14,935 bases of DNA from Candidatus Hydrothermarchaeota archaeon (GTDB taxonomy: Archaea; Hydrothermarchaeota; Hydrothermarchaeia; Hydrothermarchaeales; BMS3B): positions 1-14,935 of the forward strand of contig WANG01000079.1 in the NCBI GenBank assembly GCA_015521945.1, read 5' to 3'. This document shows, one piece after another, positions 5,804-12,334 of this stretch; position 1 is the stretch's first letter; the number at the start of each line of letters is the position of its first letter. A program made the translations under genes and the position numbers. Below the pieces are notes generated by a model. That model did not search any database and had not been told where the DNA came from. It saw nothing but the letters and a program-made list of their open reading frames with translations.

Positions 5804-6581
5804 ACCTGCGGGCAATCTCAGAGAGGGGCACCATCTCGCACCTCTCCGAGAGGTACCTCAGCATGCGCTCTACCAGCCTGAGGCGCAGCACACCCTCGTG
5901 GGAGGGGTGCACGTAGAAGCAGAAGTACTGCTCAGCCCTCTCAAGGCCTCTCCTGAGAGCTGCCATGACCTCGTCATCCCCACCTATCTCACCCGGGGAG
6001 GGCATGCACACCGGCACCTGGGGGGTGTCTGAACGCCAGGAGTTGCAGGAGGGGTAGAACACACGCCACCCGAAGAAGTCGCTGGCGTAGGCGAAGCCGG
6101 CGCTGTCCAAGGCTCTGAGGTAGGCGCAGCTCGTCTTAAAGCCGGGGGAGGCGAAGGCATGTGGCTCTGCCCCGAATACCCTCCTGAAGCTCTCCACGCC
6201 CCTGCGGAGAAGCTCCCCAACCTCGCCCTCGCTCATCCTGCCAAGCCTTCTCATCCAGGTGTAGTGGTCGTACCCGTGCAGCCCCACCTCGTGGTTCCCA
6301 TGAAGTATGCTCCTGAGCTCATCCGCATGCTCCTCCATGCGTGTGGGTGTTACTAAGGTTCTAAGGAGGTGGGAGAGGCGGTAGGAGGACAGAACCCTCG
6401 GGGAGAGGAGCTTCCAGGGCTTTGAAAGGTAGTTTCTCAGGTTCCTGCCGCACCTGTCTGGACCCATGGCGACGAAGAAGCTTGCCCTCACCTCAAACCT
6501 CTCAAGAAGCTCAAGCAGGGGCTCAAGAGCAGCAACGTCGCTCAGGGTGTCAATGTCCACCCTCAGAGCCGCGGGGAGCAT
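5775..6581 (-). CDS. ArnD-like polysaccharide deacetylase (NodB domain)
   Basis: A 268-residue metal-dependent de-N-acylase of carbohydrate esterase family 4. The metal triad is visible: D9 or D11 (RVDIDT) and H102/H106 (LHGYDHYTW); FASPGF resembles motif 3 and HPSHE lies near the C-terminus. The pattern VDIDT, then SFFVAMGPDRCGRNL, then a TPQVP-type segment, closely resembles bacterial ArnD, which deformylates an undecaprenyl-phosphate-linked amino sugar. In an archaeon a polyprenyl-linked amino sugar of glycoprotein or lipid glycosylation is a fitting substrate, but this is inference. The ATG lies 27 bp from a TATA box, suggesting a leaderless message. No signal peptide, so cytoplasmic or membrane-associated. 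Confidence 0.85.
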   Translation of the reverse strand: MLPAALRVDIDTLSDVAALEPLLELLERFEVRASFFVAMGPDRCGRNLRNYLSKPWKLLSPRVLSSYRLSHLLRTLVTPTRMEEHADELRSILHGNHEVGLHGYDHYTWMRRLGRMSEGEVGELLRRGVESFRRVFGAEPHAFASPGFKTSCAYLRALDSAGFAYASDFFGWRVFYPSCNSWRSDTPQVPVCMPSPGEIGGDDEVMAALRRGLERAEQYFCFYVHPSHEGVLRLRLVERMLRYLSERCEMVPLSEIARRFTPSSASPG

Positions 6582-6604
6582 GCGTGTACTTCAGCGCCTG
6601 CGTG

Positions 6605-6611
6605 CATAAAA
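6605..6611 (-). promoter_or_regulatory. TATA box of the deacetylase gene (leaderless)
   Basis: On the minus strand TTTTATG sits with its centre 27 bp before the deacetylase ATG, exactly where transcription would begin at the start codon. No ribosome site is present, which supports a leaderless mRNA and the chosen start. Confidence 0.5.
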
Positions 6612-6622
6612 CTTCGGGTAAG

Positions 6623-6629
6623 CTTTATC
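6623..6629 (+). promoter_or_regulatory. TATA box of the YbjQ-family gene
   Basis: CTTTATC is centred 28 bp before the ATG at 6654, so transcription could start at or near the start codon. A GGAGGTG at 6635-6641 would then lie outside the transcript; if transcription starts earlier, its 12-nt spacing to the ATG is long. Confidence 0.45.
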
Positions 6630-6653
6630 TCCCGGGAGGTGCAGGTTCTGAGC

Positions 6654-6974
6654 ATGATAGTAACAACCACCGAGCAGGTGCCCGGCAGGAGGATAGCTCA
6701 GGTGCTGGGAGTGGTGAGGGGAAACACCGTCAGAGCCAAGTGGTTCGGCAAGGACATACTGGCGAGCATCAGGAACGTTATAGGAGGGGAGCTCAAGGAG
6801 TACAGCGAGATGCTCACCGAGGCGAGGGAGCAGGCGCTGCAGAGGATGGTGGCTGAGGCAGAAGCCCTGGGCGCGGATGCCGTGGTTAACGTGCGCTTCG
6901 CCACCTCCCAGGTGGTGCAGGGAGCCGCTGAGATACTCGCCTACGGCACGGCGGTGAAGCTTGAGGAAGATTAG
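6654..6974 (+). CDS. YbjQ/UPF0145 family protein
   Basis: A 106-residue protein matching the YbjQ (UPF0145, formerly DUF74) family over its whole length: the MIVTTTE start, GVVRGNTVRA, the NVIGGELKEYSEML segment and a VNVRF..GAAEILAYGTAV ending. The family forms ring-shaped pentamers and is sometimes called a heavy-metal-binding domain from sequence, but its role is not established. The ATG at 6654 is preferred over GTG 6639 because the family starts at MIVTTT and GTG 6639 lies within the ribosome-site-like sequence. It diverges from the deacetylase gene across 72 bp. Confidence 0.9.
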   Translation: MIVTTTEQVPGRRIAQVLGVVRGNTVRAKWFGKDILASIRNVIGGELKEYSEMLTEAREQALQRMVAEAEALGADAVVNVRFATSQVVQGAAEILAYGTAVKLEED

Positions 6975-7009
6975 CCTGCCGGGTAACATTCGTTAACAAA
7001 AAACCAAAG

Positions 7010-7019
7010 TATTTAAATA
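7010..7019 (+). promoter_or_regulatory. TATA box of the membrane polyferredoxin operon
   Basis: TATTTAAATA is a palindromic, near-ideal TATA box in an AT-rich island (6984-7020) that stands out from the GC-rich surroundings. Spacing places the start near 7040, only about 10 nt before the first ATG. Confidence 0.7.
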
Positions 7020-7023
7020 TCCC

Positions 7024-7050
7024 AGCCTCACCTGCGGTTGAGGTGAGGCT
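7024..7050. promoter_or_regulatory. Perfect 10-7-10 inverted repeat before the first start codon
   Basis: AGCCTCACCT (7024-7033) and AGGTGAGGCT (7041-7050) are exact reverse complements around a 7-base spacer, ending at the base before the ATG. If transcription starts near 7040, this is a DNA operator over the start site. If it starts further upstream, the RNA hairpin would bury the GAGGTGAG ribosome site. Either way it suggests control of the whole operon. Confidence 0.55.
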
Positions 7051-7596
7051 ATGAAAAGGGTGGCAGCTCTGGTTATGGTGCTTCTCGTGCTCCCGGAGGT
7101 GTGGGGGGCGAGCGTAAGCTTCTCCACCACTCCAGAGGAGCCATCAGCCTTCCAGCCCTTCTTCTCCGGCAACCAGCCGGCGAGGGTGCTCATAGAGGTG
7201 AAGGACGACACCGGGAGACCCATGGAGAACGTCCGCCTGCGCCTCAGCATCGTGCACCTCAGGGGCTTTGCCAGCGGCAGGGTTCTGCACACTGGCTTCC
7301 CCTACTTGGAGGGCAAGCAGGTGCTGGGGGGCGACTTCTTCGCCAAGGACGGGAAGGTGGAGTTCATGTACAACTTCCCGATACGGGGCACCTACAGGGT
7401 GACGGTTGAGGTGCTGCCCACGGAGGAGTCGCAGAAGTTTGAGCCCTTCACCAGGGAGTTCAGCATCAGGGTCAGGGAGCAGGGGTATGAAATAAGGAAC
7501 GCGGTAATCCTGGTGCTGCTCCTGCTCGGGTTCGGTGTGGCGCTTGGCATGGTGTTTGGAAGAGCGGGTGTGAGGTGGAGAGATGAGGGAAGCTAA
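7051..7596 (+). CDS. Secreted, C-terminally anchored beta-type protein 1
   Basis: I do not recognise a named family. The 181-residue protein has a signal peptide (KR, then hydrophobic 4-14, cleavage near G19-A20), an extracellular beta-rich domain (about 22-145) and a C-terminal membrane helix (150-170) followed by a short basic cytoplasmic tail. The domain contains DDTGRP (52-57) and an FFAKDG segment (96-101), both with counterparts in protein 2, so the two are paralogues with an immunoglobulin-like or YtkA/FixH-like fold (inference). Translation begins at ATG 7051 after GAGGTGAGG. Its end overlaps the next small gene by 14 nt. Context suggests a partner of the membrane ferredoxin at the end of the operon. 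Confidence 0.8.
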   Translation: MKRVAALVMVLLVLPEVWGASVSFSTTPEEPSAFQPFFSGNQPARVLIEVKDDTGRPMENVRLRLSIVHLRGFASGRVLHTGFPYLEGKQVLGGDFFAKDGKVEFMYNFPIRGTYRVTVEVLPTEESQKFEPFTREFSIRVREQGYEIRNAVILVLLLLGFGVALGMVFGRAGVRWRDEGS

Positions 7597-7687
7597 GCTG
7601 ATGTGGCTGGTGACCCTTGTCTTCATGTCCCTCCTGCTTGCCTTTGCGCTGTACCTGAAGTACGGATGGGAGTACGGTCTGAAGTGA
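7583..7687 (+). CDS. 34-residue single-span membrane miniprotein
   Basis: A 34-residue reading frame with one hydrophobic helix (about 7-26) between MREAK and KYGWEYGLK, preceded by GAGGTGG at 7572-7578 with close to ideal spacing. It overlaps the upstream gene by 14 nt and ends 10 nt before the next start, so it fits the operon tightly. No family recognised. Such small helices often serve as accessory or assembly subunits of membrane redox complexes, which is only an inference here. Confidence 0.65.
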   Translation: MREAKLMWLVTLVFMSLLLAFALYLKYGWEYGLK

Positions 7688-7697
7688 GGTGATGGTT

Positions 7698-8171
7698 ATG
7701 AGGTGGCTTGCGATTGCGGTTGTTGTGCTCTCCCTCCTGCCCGCCGTGCATGCGGGCGAGCAGGTGAAGGTTACCCTGCAGGTTGAGCCCGAGCCAAAGG
7801 TCGGGGTGCCCTCTGAGCTCCTGATACGGGTAACCGACGAATCCGGCAGACCCTTAGAGGCTGTAATCTCCCCGGAGATTCAGATAGCCGAGGAGGGGGT
7901 GAGCCTCTTCTCGGGCAGCTTCTACGCGCCTGACGGGGAGCTCCGCATGGTTTACCACTTTCAGGATGCAAGCGAGCACGCTATAAACGTCAGGCTCAAC
8001 CTGGCGGACGGAAGGGTGGTTGAGAAGACCTTCATCCAGGAGGTGCAGCTTCCAGAGCCGCCCACGGGTGTGTGGTTCAAGACTTGGGTGTTCCTGATGG
8101 GCGTGCTCCTGCTGGGAATCCTCCTGGGCATCCTGACGGTGGCGATGCGCGTGCGCAGAGCCGCGGGATGA
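7698..8171 (+). CDS. Secreted, C-terminally anchored beta-type protein 2
   Basis: A 157-residue protein of unknown function: signal peptide 1-19 (cleavage AVHA-GE), an extracellular beta-rich domain (about 21-120), and a membrane helix (129-150) with basic tail RVRRAAG. It shares with protein 1 the DESGRP motif (47-52) and a SFYAPDG segment (74-80), indicating duplication. The ATG at 7698 is chosen because GAGGTGA (7686-7692) precedes it by 5 nt; GTG 7689 and ATG 7692 lie within that site. It probably acts outside the cell membrane together with the neighbouring proteins. An Ig-like or FixH/YtkA-like fold is a guess from pattern alone. Confidence 0.8.
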   Translation: MRWLAIAVVVLSLLPAVHAGEQVKVTLQVEPEPKVGVPSELLIRVTDESGRPLEAVISPEIQIAEEGVSLFSGSFYAPDGELRMVYHFQDASEHAINVRLNLADGRVVEKTFIQEVQLPEPPTGVWFKTWVFLMGVLLLGILLGILTVAMRVRRAAG

Positions 8172-8177
8172 GGTGAG

Positions 8178-8639
8178 ATGCGGGCGCTGGGTGTGCTGCT
8201 CGTCCTGTTGCTCACCGCCCCCCTGGTGAGCGCTCACCTCCCCCCGGGGTACAAGCTCAGGGTTGCAGCCCAGGTGGGGGAGTACGAGCTCAGGGTGGTG
8301 CTGGTGCCCGCGAAGCCCGTGGTGAACCAGAGCTTTGAGGTTGTCGTGGGTGCGGTGAACGCCAGAACAAAAGAGCCCTTCAGCGGTGTGGTGCTCGTCA
8401 ACGGCACCCCCGCCAGGAGGTTCTCCATGGCGTTCTACGAGGTGAACCTGAGCATCGGGGAGACCGGGAGGTACACGGTGCCCGTGGAGCTGGTGGAGGG
8501 GCATAAACGCTTAGGGCTCAACCTGAGCTTTGAGGTGGTGGAGCAGAGCGCCGGCGCGAGGCTGCTCCTCCCAGCCATAATCCTGCTGGTGCTCACGGCG
8601 GTGCTCGGTGCGGTGTGGCTCCTCAGGGGGCGGCGGTAA
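8178..8639 (+). CDS. Secreted, C-terminally anchored beta-type protein 3
   Basis: A 153-residue protein with signal peptide 1-19 (cleavage LVSA-HLPPG), a beta-rich domain (about 27-122) and a C-terminal membrane helix (128-149) ending in RGRR. The predicted mature chain begins with histidine, as in copper-binding CopC-type proteins, although only one other histidine (H109) is present. Three N-glycosylation sequons (N50, N90, N115) fit an external location. The ATG follows GAGGTGAG closely, and the stop is one base before the ferredoxin ATG, so the two are translated together. It is more divergent than proteins 1 and 2; no named family recognised. Confidence 0.8.
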   Translation: MRALGVLLVLLLTAPLVSAHLPPGYKLRVAAQVGEYELRVVLVPAKPVVNQSFEVVVGAVNARTKEPFSGVVLVNGTPARRFSMAFYEVNLSIGETGRYTVPVELVEGHKRLGLNLSFEVVEQSAGARLLLPAIILLVLTAVLGAVWLLRGRR

Positions 8640-8640
8640 G

Positions 8641-10167
8641 ATGGAGATGGAAGGGGTGATGCCGGGGATACCCGGGAGCCTCCTAATCGCAGGCGCTGTG
8701 CTACTGCTCCTGCTCACCTTCGGCATCGTGGAGTACGTGGAGAGGAGGCGCCCAGCCGAGCTGGGGTGGAGGTACGACCTCCTGAGGTTTGCACCCCTGC
8801 GGAGAGCCCTGGAGAGCAGGCTCTTCCAGCCCCTGCTCCAGGTTCCCGTGGTGGGGCTGTTCTTCCTGATAATCGCCGCGGGCCTCTTCGGGGTGCAGCA
8901 GGCGGACAGGAACATAGCCACGGTGCTCACCTGGGTGGTATGGTGGGCGCTCATAGTCTTCTTCATACTCTTCGCCGGCAAGGTGTGGTGCACCATCTGC
9001 CCCTGGAATGCGGTGAGCGACTGGCTCAGGAGGCGCACCCTCTGGAGGCGGGTGGAGGATGAGAGGCTCTTCACCCTCAACCTCCGGTGGCCGCGGAGGC
9101 TGAAGAACATCTACCTGGCAACCCTGCTGTTTCTTGTGCTCACCTGGCTTGAGCTGGGCTTCGGTGTCACCACCAGCCCCGCCATGACCGCCTACCTGGG
9201 GCTCCTGATCCTCGCCATGGCGGTTGTGCCGGCGGTGCTGTTTGAGGGCAAGCCCTTCTGCAGGTACGCCTGCTTGGTGGGGCGAATCTCCGGCCTGTAC
9301 GCCATGTTCTCCCCCCTTGAGCTGAGGAGCAGGAGCAGGGATGTGTGCAGGCGGTGCAGGGGGAAGGACTGCCACCGGGGGAACGAGAGGGGCTACCCCT
9401 GCCCAACCTTTGAGAGGCTGGACACCATGGATGCCAACACCTACTGCATCCTGTGCACGGAGTGCGTGAAGAGCTGCAGGCACCGCAACGTCTCCCTGAA
9501 CCTGCGCCCCTTTGCAGCAGACCTGTTCAGCCTGAGGAGGCCCAGGAAGGACGAAGCCTATTTATCCTTGGTCATGCTGAGCATGACCTCCTTCCACGGC
9601 ATCACCATGACCCCGCAGTGGTTCTCCTGGAACCTGAAGCTCCAGGAGGTGCTGGGGGTGAGCTACAGGGTGGCGTTTACCATCATGATGCTCCTCGTGC
9701 TTGCAGCTTTTCCAGCGGTGTACTACGGAATCTGCGTGCTCTCAAAGCTCGCCGCAGGGGGCGGGGTGGAGGTGAGCAGGATATTCATAAACTACGCCTA
9801 CCCCATCCTCCCCATAGCCCTCTTCTACCACCTCGCCCACAACACCATGCACTTCTTCAGGGAGGGGCAGAAGCTCCTGCCCGTGCTCTCCGACCCCTTC
9901 GGGTGGGGGTGGAACCTCTTCGGCACGGCAGGCACGAGTCCGGAGCCCCTCCTCTCCTTCACCGCCATCTGGTACCTGCAGGTCTTCTTCATCTTAGCAG
10001 GGCACGTGTTCTCAATCCTGGTAGCCTCACGGGTGGCGAGGCTCACCTTCCCAGAGCAGAGGGCAGCCTTCAGAAGCCTGCTGCCCCAGCTGGGGGTGCT
10101 GGTGGGGTACTCCGCCTTCAGCCTCTGGCTCATAGCCCAGCCCATGGTGATGCGAACGGCGATGTGA
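8641..10167 (+). CDS. Membrane polyferredoxin, NosR/NapH/CcoG-like
   Basis: A 508-residue membrane protein with several helices and a cytoplasmic iron-sulfur region. Cysteines: C117-x2-C120-P (WCTICPW) and C207-x3-C211 after membrane segments, as in NapH/NosR/CcoG relatives; then C236-x2-C239-x4-C244 with C254, and a canonical CxxCxxCxxxC at C269-C279, enough for two [4Fe-4S] clusters. The C-terminal membrane half contains H319, H397, H400, H404 and H455, possible haem b ligands. Relatives move electrons between quinol or ferredoxin and external enzymes or serve in oxidase/copper assembly. ATG 8641 directly follows the previous stop; the ribosome site (GGCGG) is weak, so coupling is likely. 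Exact role unknown. Confidence 0.85.
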   Translation: MEMEGVMPGIPGSLLIAGAVLLLLLTFGIVEYVERRRPAELGWRYDLLRFAPLRRALESRLFQPLLQVPVVGLFFLIIAAGLFGVQQADRNIATVLTWVVWWALIVFFILFAGKVWCTICPWNAVSDWLRRRTLWRRVEDERLFTLNLRWPRRLKNIYLATLLFLVLTWLELGFGVTTSPAMTAYLGLLILAMAVVPAVLFEGKPFCRYACLVGRISGLYAMFSPLELRSRSRDVCRRCRGKDCHRGNERGYPCPTFERLDTMDANTYCILCTECVKSCRHRNVSLNLRPFAADLFSLRRPRKDEAYLSLVMLSMTSFHGITMTPQWFSWNLKLQEVLGVSYRVAFTIMMLLVLAAFPAVYYGICVLSKLAAGGGVEVSRIFINYAYPILPIALFYHLAHNTMHFFREGQKLLPVLSDPFGWGWNLFGTAGTSPEPLLSFTAIWYLQVFFILAGHVFSILVASRVARLTFPEQRAAFRSLLPQLGVLVGYSAFSLWLIAQPMVMRTAM

Positions 10168-10176
10168 GCCCACAAG

Positions 10177-10183
10177 GTTTATC
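10177..10183 (+). promoter_or_regulatory. Probable TATA box of the KEOPS operon
   Basis: GTTTATC lies about 31 bp before the Kae1 ATG and just after the polyferredoxin stop, so kae1-bud32-ITPase likely has its own promoter with a very short leader. Confidence 0.45.
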
Positions 10184-10210
10184 TTGGTCTCCGCCAAAGA
10201 GGAGCAGAGC

Positions 10211-11194
10211 ATGAGCGGGGAGTTCCTCTGCCTGGGCATAGAGGGTACCGCCGAGAAGCTGGGCGTCGGCATAGTAAGTGCCGAGGGCGAGATTCTGGCT
10301 AACTTGGTCAGGCAGATGAAGGTGGCGGAGGGCATACACCCCTCTGAGGCTGCCCAGCACCACGCCACCCACCTTCCCGCTCTGGTGAGGGCGGGGCTTG
10401 AGAGGGCAGGTGTGGAGATGAGGGAGCTCTCCCTCATCGCCTTCTCCCGGGGACCCGGACTGGGTCCCTGCCTCAGGGTGGCGGCGGTGGCTGCGAGGGC
10501 TCTCGCCCTGAAGCACAAGCTGCCCCTGCTGGGGGTGAACCACTGCGTCGCCCACATAGAGATAGGCAGGCTCACCACGGGAGCGGAGGACCCCCTGACG
10601 GTTTACGTCTCGGGGGGGAACACCCAGGTTACAGCCTTCGCCCAGGGGAGGTACAGGGTGCTGGGGGAGACCATAGACATCGCCTTGGGCAACTGCATAG
10701 ACCAGTTCGCCAGGGAGCTTGAGCTTGGCATGCCCGGCGGACCCGTGGTTGAGAGGCTCGCAAGGAGGGGCAGGTACCTTCCCCTGCCCTACGTGGTCAA
10801 GGGGATGGACCTCTCCTACTCGGGGCTCCTGACGGCAGCCGTTAGGCTTGCGGAGAGGGAGAGGGTGGAGGACGTGTGCTTCTCCCTGCAGGAGACCGCC
10901 TTCGCCATGCTGGTGGAGGTGGCGGAGCGCGCCCTTGTTCAGGCTGAGAAGGAGGAGGTGCTCATCGCGGGTGGTGTGGGGGTGAACGCACGCCTGCAGC
11001 AGATGCTCGCGGGGATGTGCTCGGAGCACGGGGTCAGGCTGCACGTGCCCCCGGGGGAGGTGCTGGGGGACAACGGGGCGATGATAGCCTGGCTGGGGGT
11101 GCTGAGCTACCTCTCGGGGGAGAGGCAGAGGCTTGAGGACACCCACGTGAGGCAGAGGTGGCGGACCGACGAGGTGGCTGTGAGATGGAGGTGA
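10211..11194 (+). CDS. kae1: tRNA t6A biosynthesis protein Kae1 (KEOPS)
   Basis: A 327-residue catalytic subunit of KEOPS, which transfers the threonylcarbamoyl group to A37 of ANN-reading tRNAs. The ASKHA-fold signatures are LGIEGTAEKLGVGI at the start, AFSRGPGLGP, the metal-binding H111-x3-H115 (NHCVAHIEIG), YVSGGNTQV, and GDNGAMIAW near the end. ATG 10211 is selected over the TTG at 10184 because GGAG (10201-10204) lies 6 nt upstream and family members begin with LGIEGTA. It overlaps bud32 by 10 nt; in some archaea the two are one fused protein, here they are separate. A cytoplasmic, universally conserved gene. Confidence 0.96.
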   Translation: MSGEFLCLGIEGTAEKLGVGIVSAEGEILANLVRQMKVAEGIHPSEAAQHHATHLPALVRAGLERAGVEMRELSLIAFSRGPGLGPCLRVAAVAARALALKHKLPLLGVNHCVAHIEIGRLTTGAEDPLTVYVSGGNTQVTAFAQGRYRVLGETIDIALGNCIDQFARELELGMPGGPVVERLARRGRYLPLPYVVKGMDLSYSGLLTAAVRLAERERVEDVCFSLQETAFAMLVEVAERALVQAEKEEVLIAGGVGVNARLQQMLAGMCSEHGVRLHVPPGEVLGDNGAMIAWLGVLSYLSGERQRLEDTHVRQRWRTDEVAVRWR

Positions 11195-11802
11195 TTGCGA
11201 GAGGCGCCGAGGCGGTGGTGTATGCGGATGGGGACGTGGTGGTGAAGCACAGGCCCCCCAAGAGGTACCGCGCTCCGGAGCTGGATGAGCACCTGCGAGC
11301 CACCAGGACAAGGAGGGAGGCGAGGCTGCTCGCCCTGGCAAAGCGTGCGGGCGTGCCGGCGCCGGTGGTGCTTGACGTTGACCCCGAGGAGAAGAAGCTG
11401 TGCATGAGCAGGGTGCGGGGGGAGAAGCTCAGCAGGCTCGTGGGGGGCATGGAGGTGCCAGAGCTCAGGGAGGTGTTCGCCACCGCGGGAGTCCTCGCGG
11501 GAAGGCTGCACGCCAAGGGGATAATCCACGGGGACCTGACGACCGCGAACATGCTGCTCTCAGGTGGAAGGGTGTACTTCATAGACTTCGGCCTGGGGGA
11601 GGTGAGCACGAGCCACGAAGCCATGGGCACCGACCTGCTGGTCTTCAGGAAGTGCGTCCGCTCCACCCACTTCCAGCAGGAGGAGGTGATACTTGATGCC
11701 TTCTTCTCGGGCTACAGGAGCACCTTCGCCGGTGCTGAGAGGGCGATTGAGAAGATGCACACGATAGAAAGGAGGGGCAGGTACTTTGAGGATAGAGGTT
11801 GA
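11185..11802 (+). CDS. bud32: KEOPS kinase/ATPase Bud32
   Basis: A 205-residue small atypical kinase that supports Kae1 in t6A formation. Seen directly: a degenerate nucleotide loop (ARGAEAVVY) with lysine K21, the catalytic loop HGDLTTAN at 115-122, and IDFG at 133-136. The family ends with a basic RGR-type tail, here RRGRYFEDRG. ATG 11185 is chosen because GAGGTGG (11171-11177) stands 7 nt upstream; earlier in-frame codons lie inside kae1. It overlaps kae1 by 10 nt and the ITPase by 17 nt, showing translational coupling. Confidence 0.95.
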   Translation: MEVIARGAEAVVYADGDVVVKHRPPKRYRAPELDEHLRATRTRREARLLALAKRAGVPAPVVLDVDPEEKKLCMSRVRGEKLSRLVGGMEVPELREVFATAGVLAGRLHAKGIIHGDLTTANMLLSGGRVYFIDFGLGEVSTSHEAMGTDLLVFRKCVRSTHFQQEEVILDAFFSGYRSTFAGAERAIEKMHTIERRGRYFEDRG

Positions 11803-12334
11803 GTTCGTCACGGGCAACGAGCACAAGTTCAGGGAGCTCTCGGAGGCGCTGGGGAACGCCGCCAAGCTCCGCTGGAGGCGCCAGCGCTACACCGAGATAC
11901 AGGCTGACTCCTTAGAGGAGGTGGTGGTGCACGCCCTGAGGGAGGTTGAGGGGGATGCGGTGCTGGTGGAGGATGCGGGGCTGTTCATCTCCGCCCTGGG
12001 CGGGTTTCCGGGGGTTTACTCAGCCTACGTGCACTCCACCATAGGCAACCGTGGCATACTGAGGCTGCTTGAGGGGGAGGAGGACAGGAGGGCGAGGATG
12101 GTCAGCGTGCTCGGGCTGAGGCTGGGCTCCGAGGTGAGGCTCTTCAGGGGGGAGGTGGAGGGGAGCATCGCAACGAGCGTGAGGGGAACGCACGGCTTCG
12201 GGTACGACCCCCTCTTCGTGCCCGCGGGGTGCACCTCAACCTTCGCGGAGGCGCCCGAGCTAAAAGCCAAGCTCTCCCACAGAAAGCGGGCTGCGGAGAA
12301 GCTCGCCGAGTACCTGCTCAGCCTGACTCGGTGA
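11786..12334 (+). CDS. XTP/dITP diphosphatase (ITPase, RdgB/HAM1 family)
   Basis: A 182-residue cytoplasmic pyrophosphatase that removes deaminated purine nucleotides (XTP, dITP) from the pool. Family motifs: FVTGNEHKF (7-15), VEDAGLFISALGGFPGVYSA, GFGYDPLFVP, and LSHRKRA near the C-terminus. The TTG start at 11786 is chosen because GGAGG at 11771-11775 precedes it and RIEVEFVTGN is a normal beginning; no ATG or GTG lies nearby in frame. The start lies within the end of bud32. The 3' end overlaps the opposing single-span protein gene by 17 bp. Confidence 0.93.
   Translation: MRIEVEFVTGNEHKFRELSEALGNAAKLRWRRQRYTEIQADSLEEVVVHALREVEGDAVLVEDAGLFISALGGFPGVYSAYVHSTIGNRGILRLLEGEEDRRARMVSVLGLRLGSEVRLFRGEVEGSIATSVRGTHGFGYDPLFVPAGCTSTFAEAPELKAKLSHRKRAAEKLAEYLLSLTR

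Noticed and set aside
5188..5916. 242-residue plus-strand frame across the Lrp promoter and gene
   Set aside because: Runs against the mini-rubredoxin, through a promoter and out of frame with the Lrp gene; no motif.
6984..6997. TAAC...GTTA repeat resembling the oxidase operator
   Set aside because: Only four bases per arm with different spacing; AT-rich promoter sequence gives such matches by chance.
10130..11341. 403-residue open frame antisense to Kae1
   Set aside because: Pro/His/Gly-rich shadow of a clearly conserved gene, without recognisable motifs.
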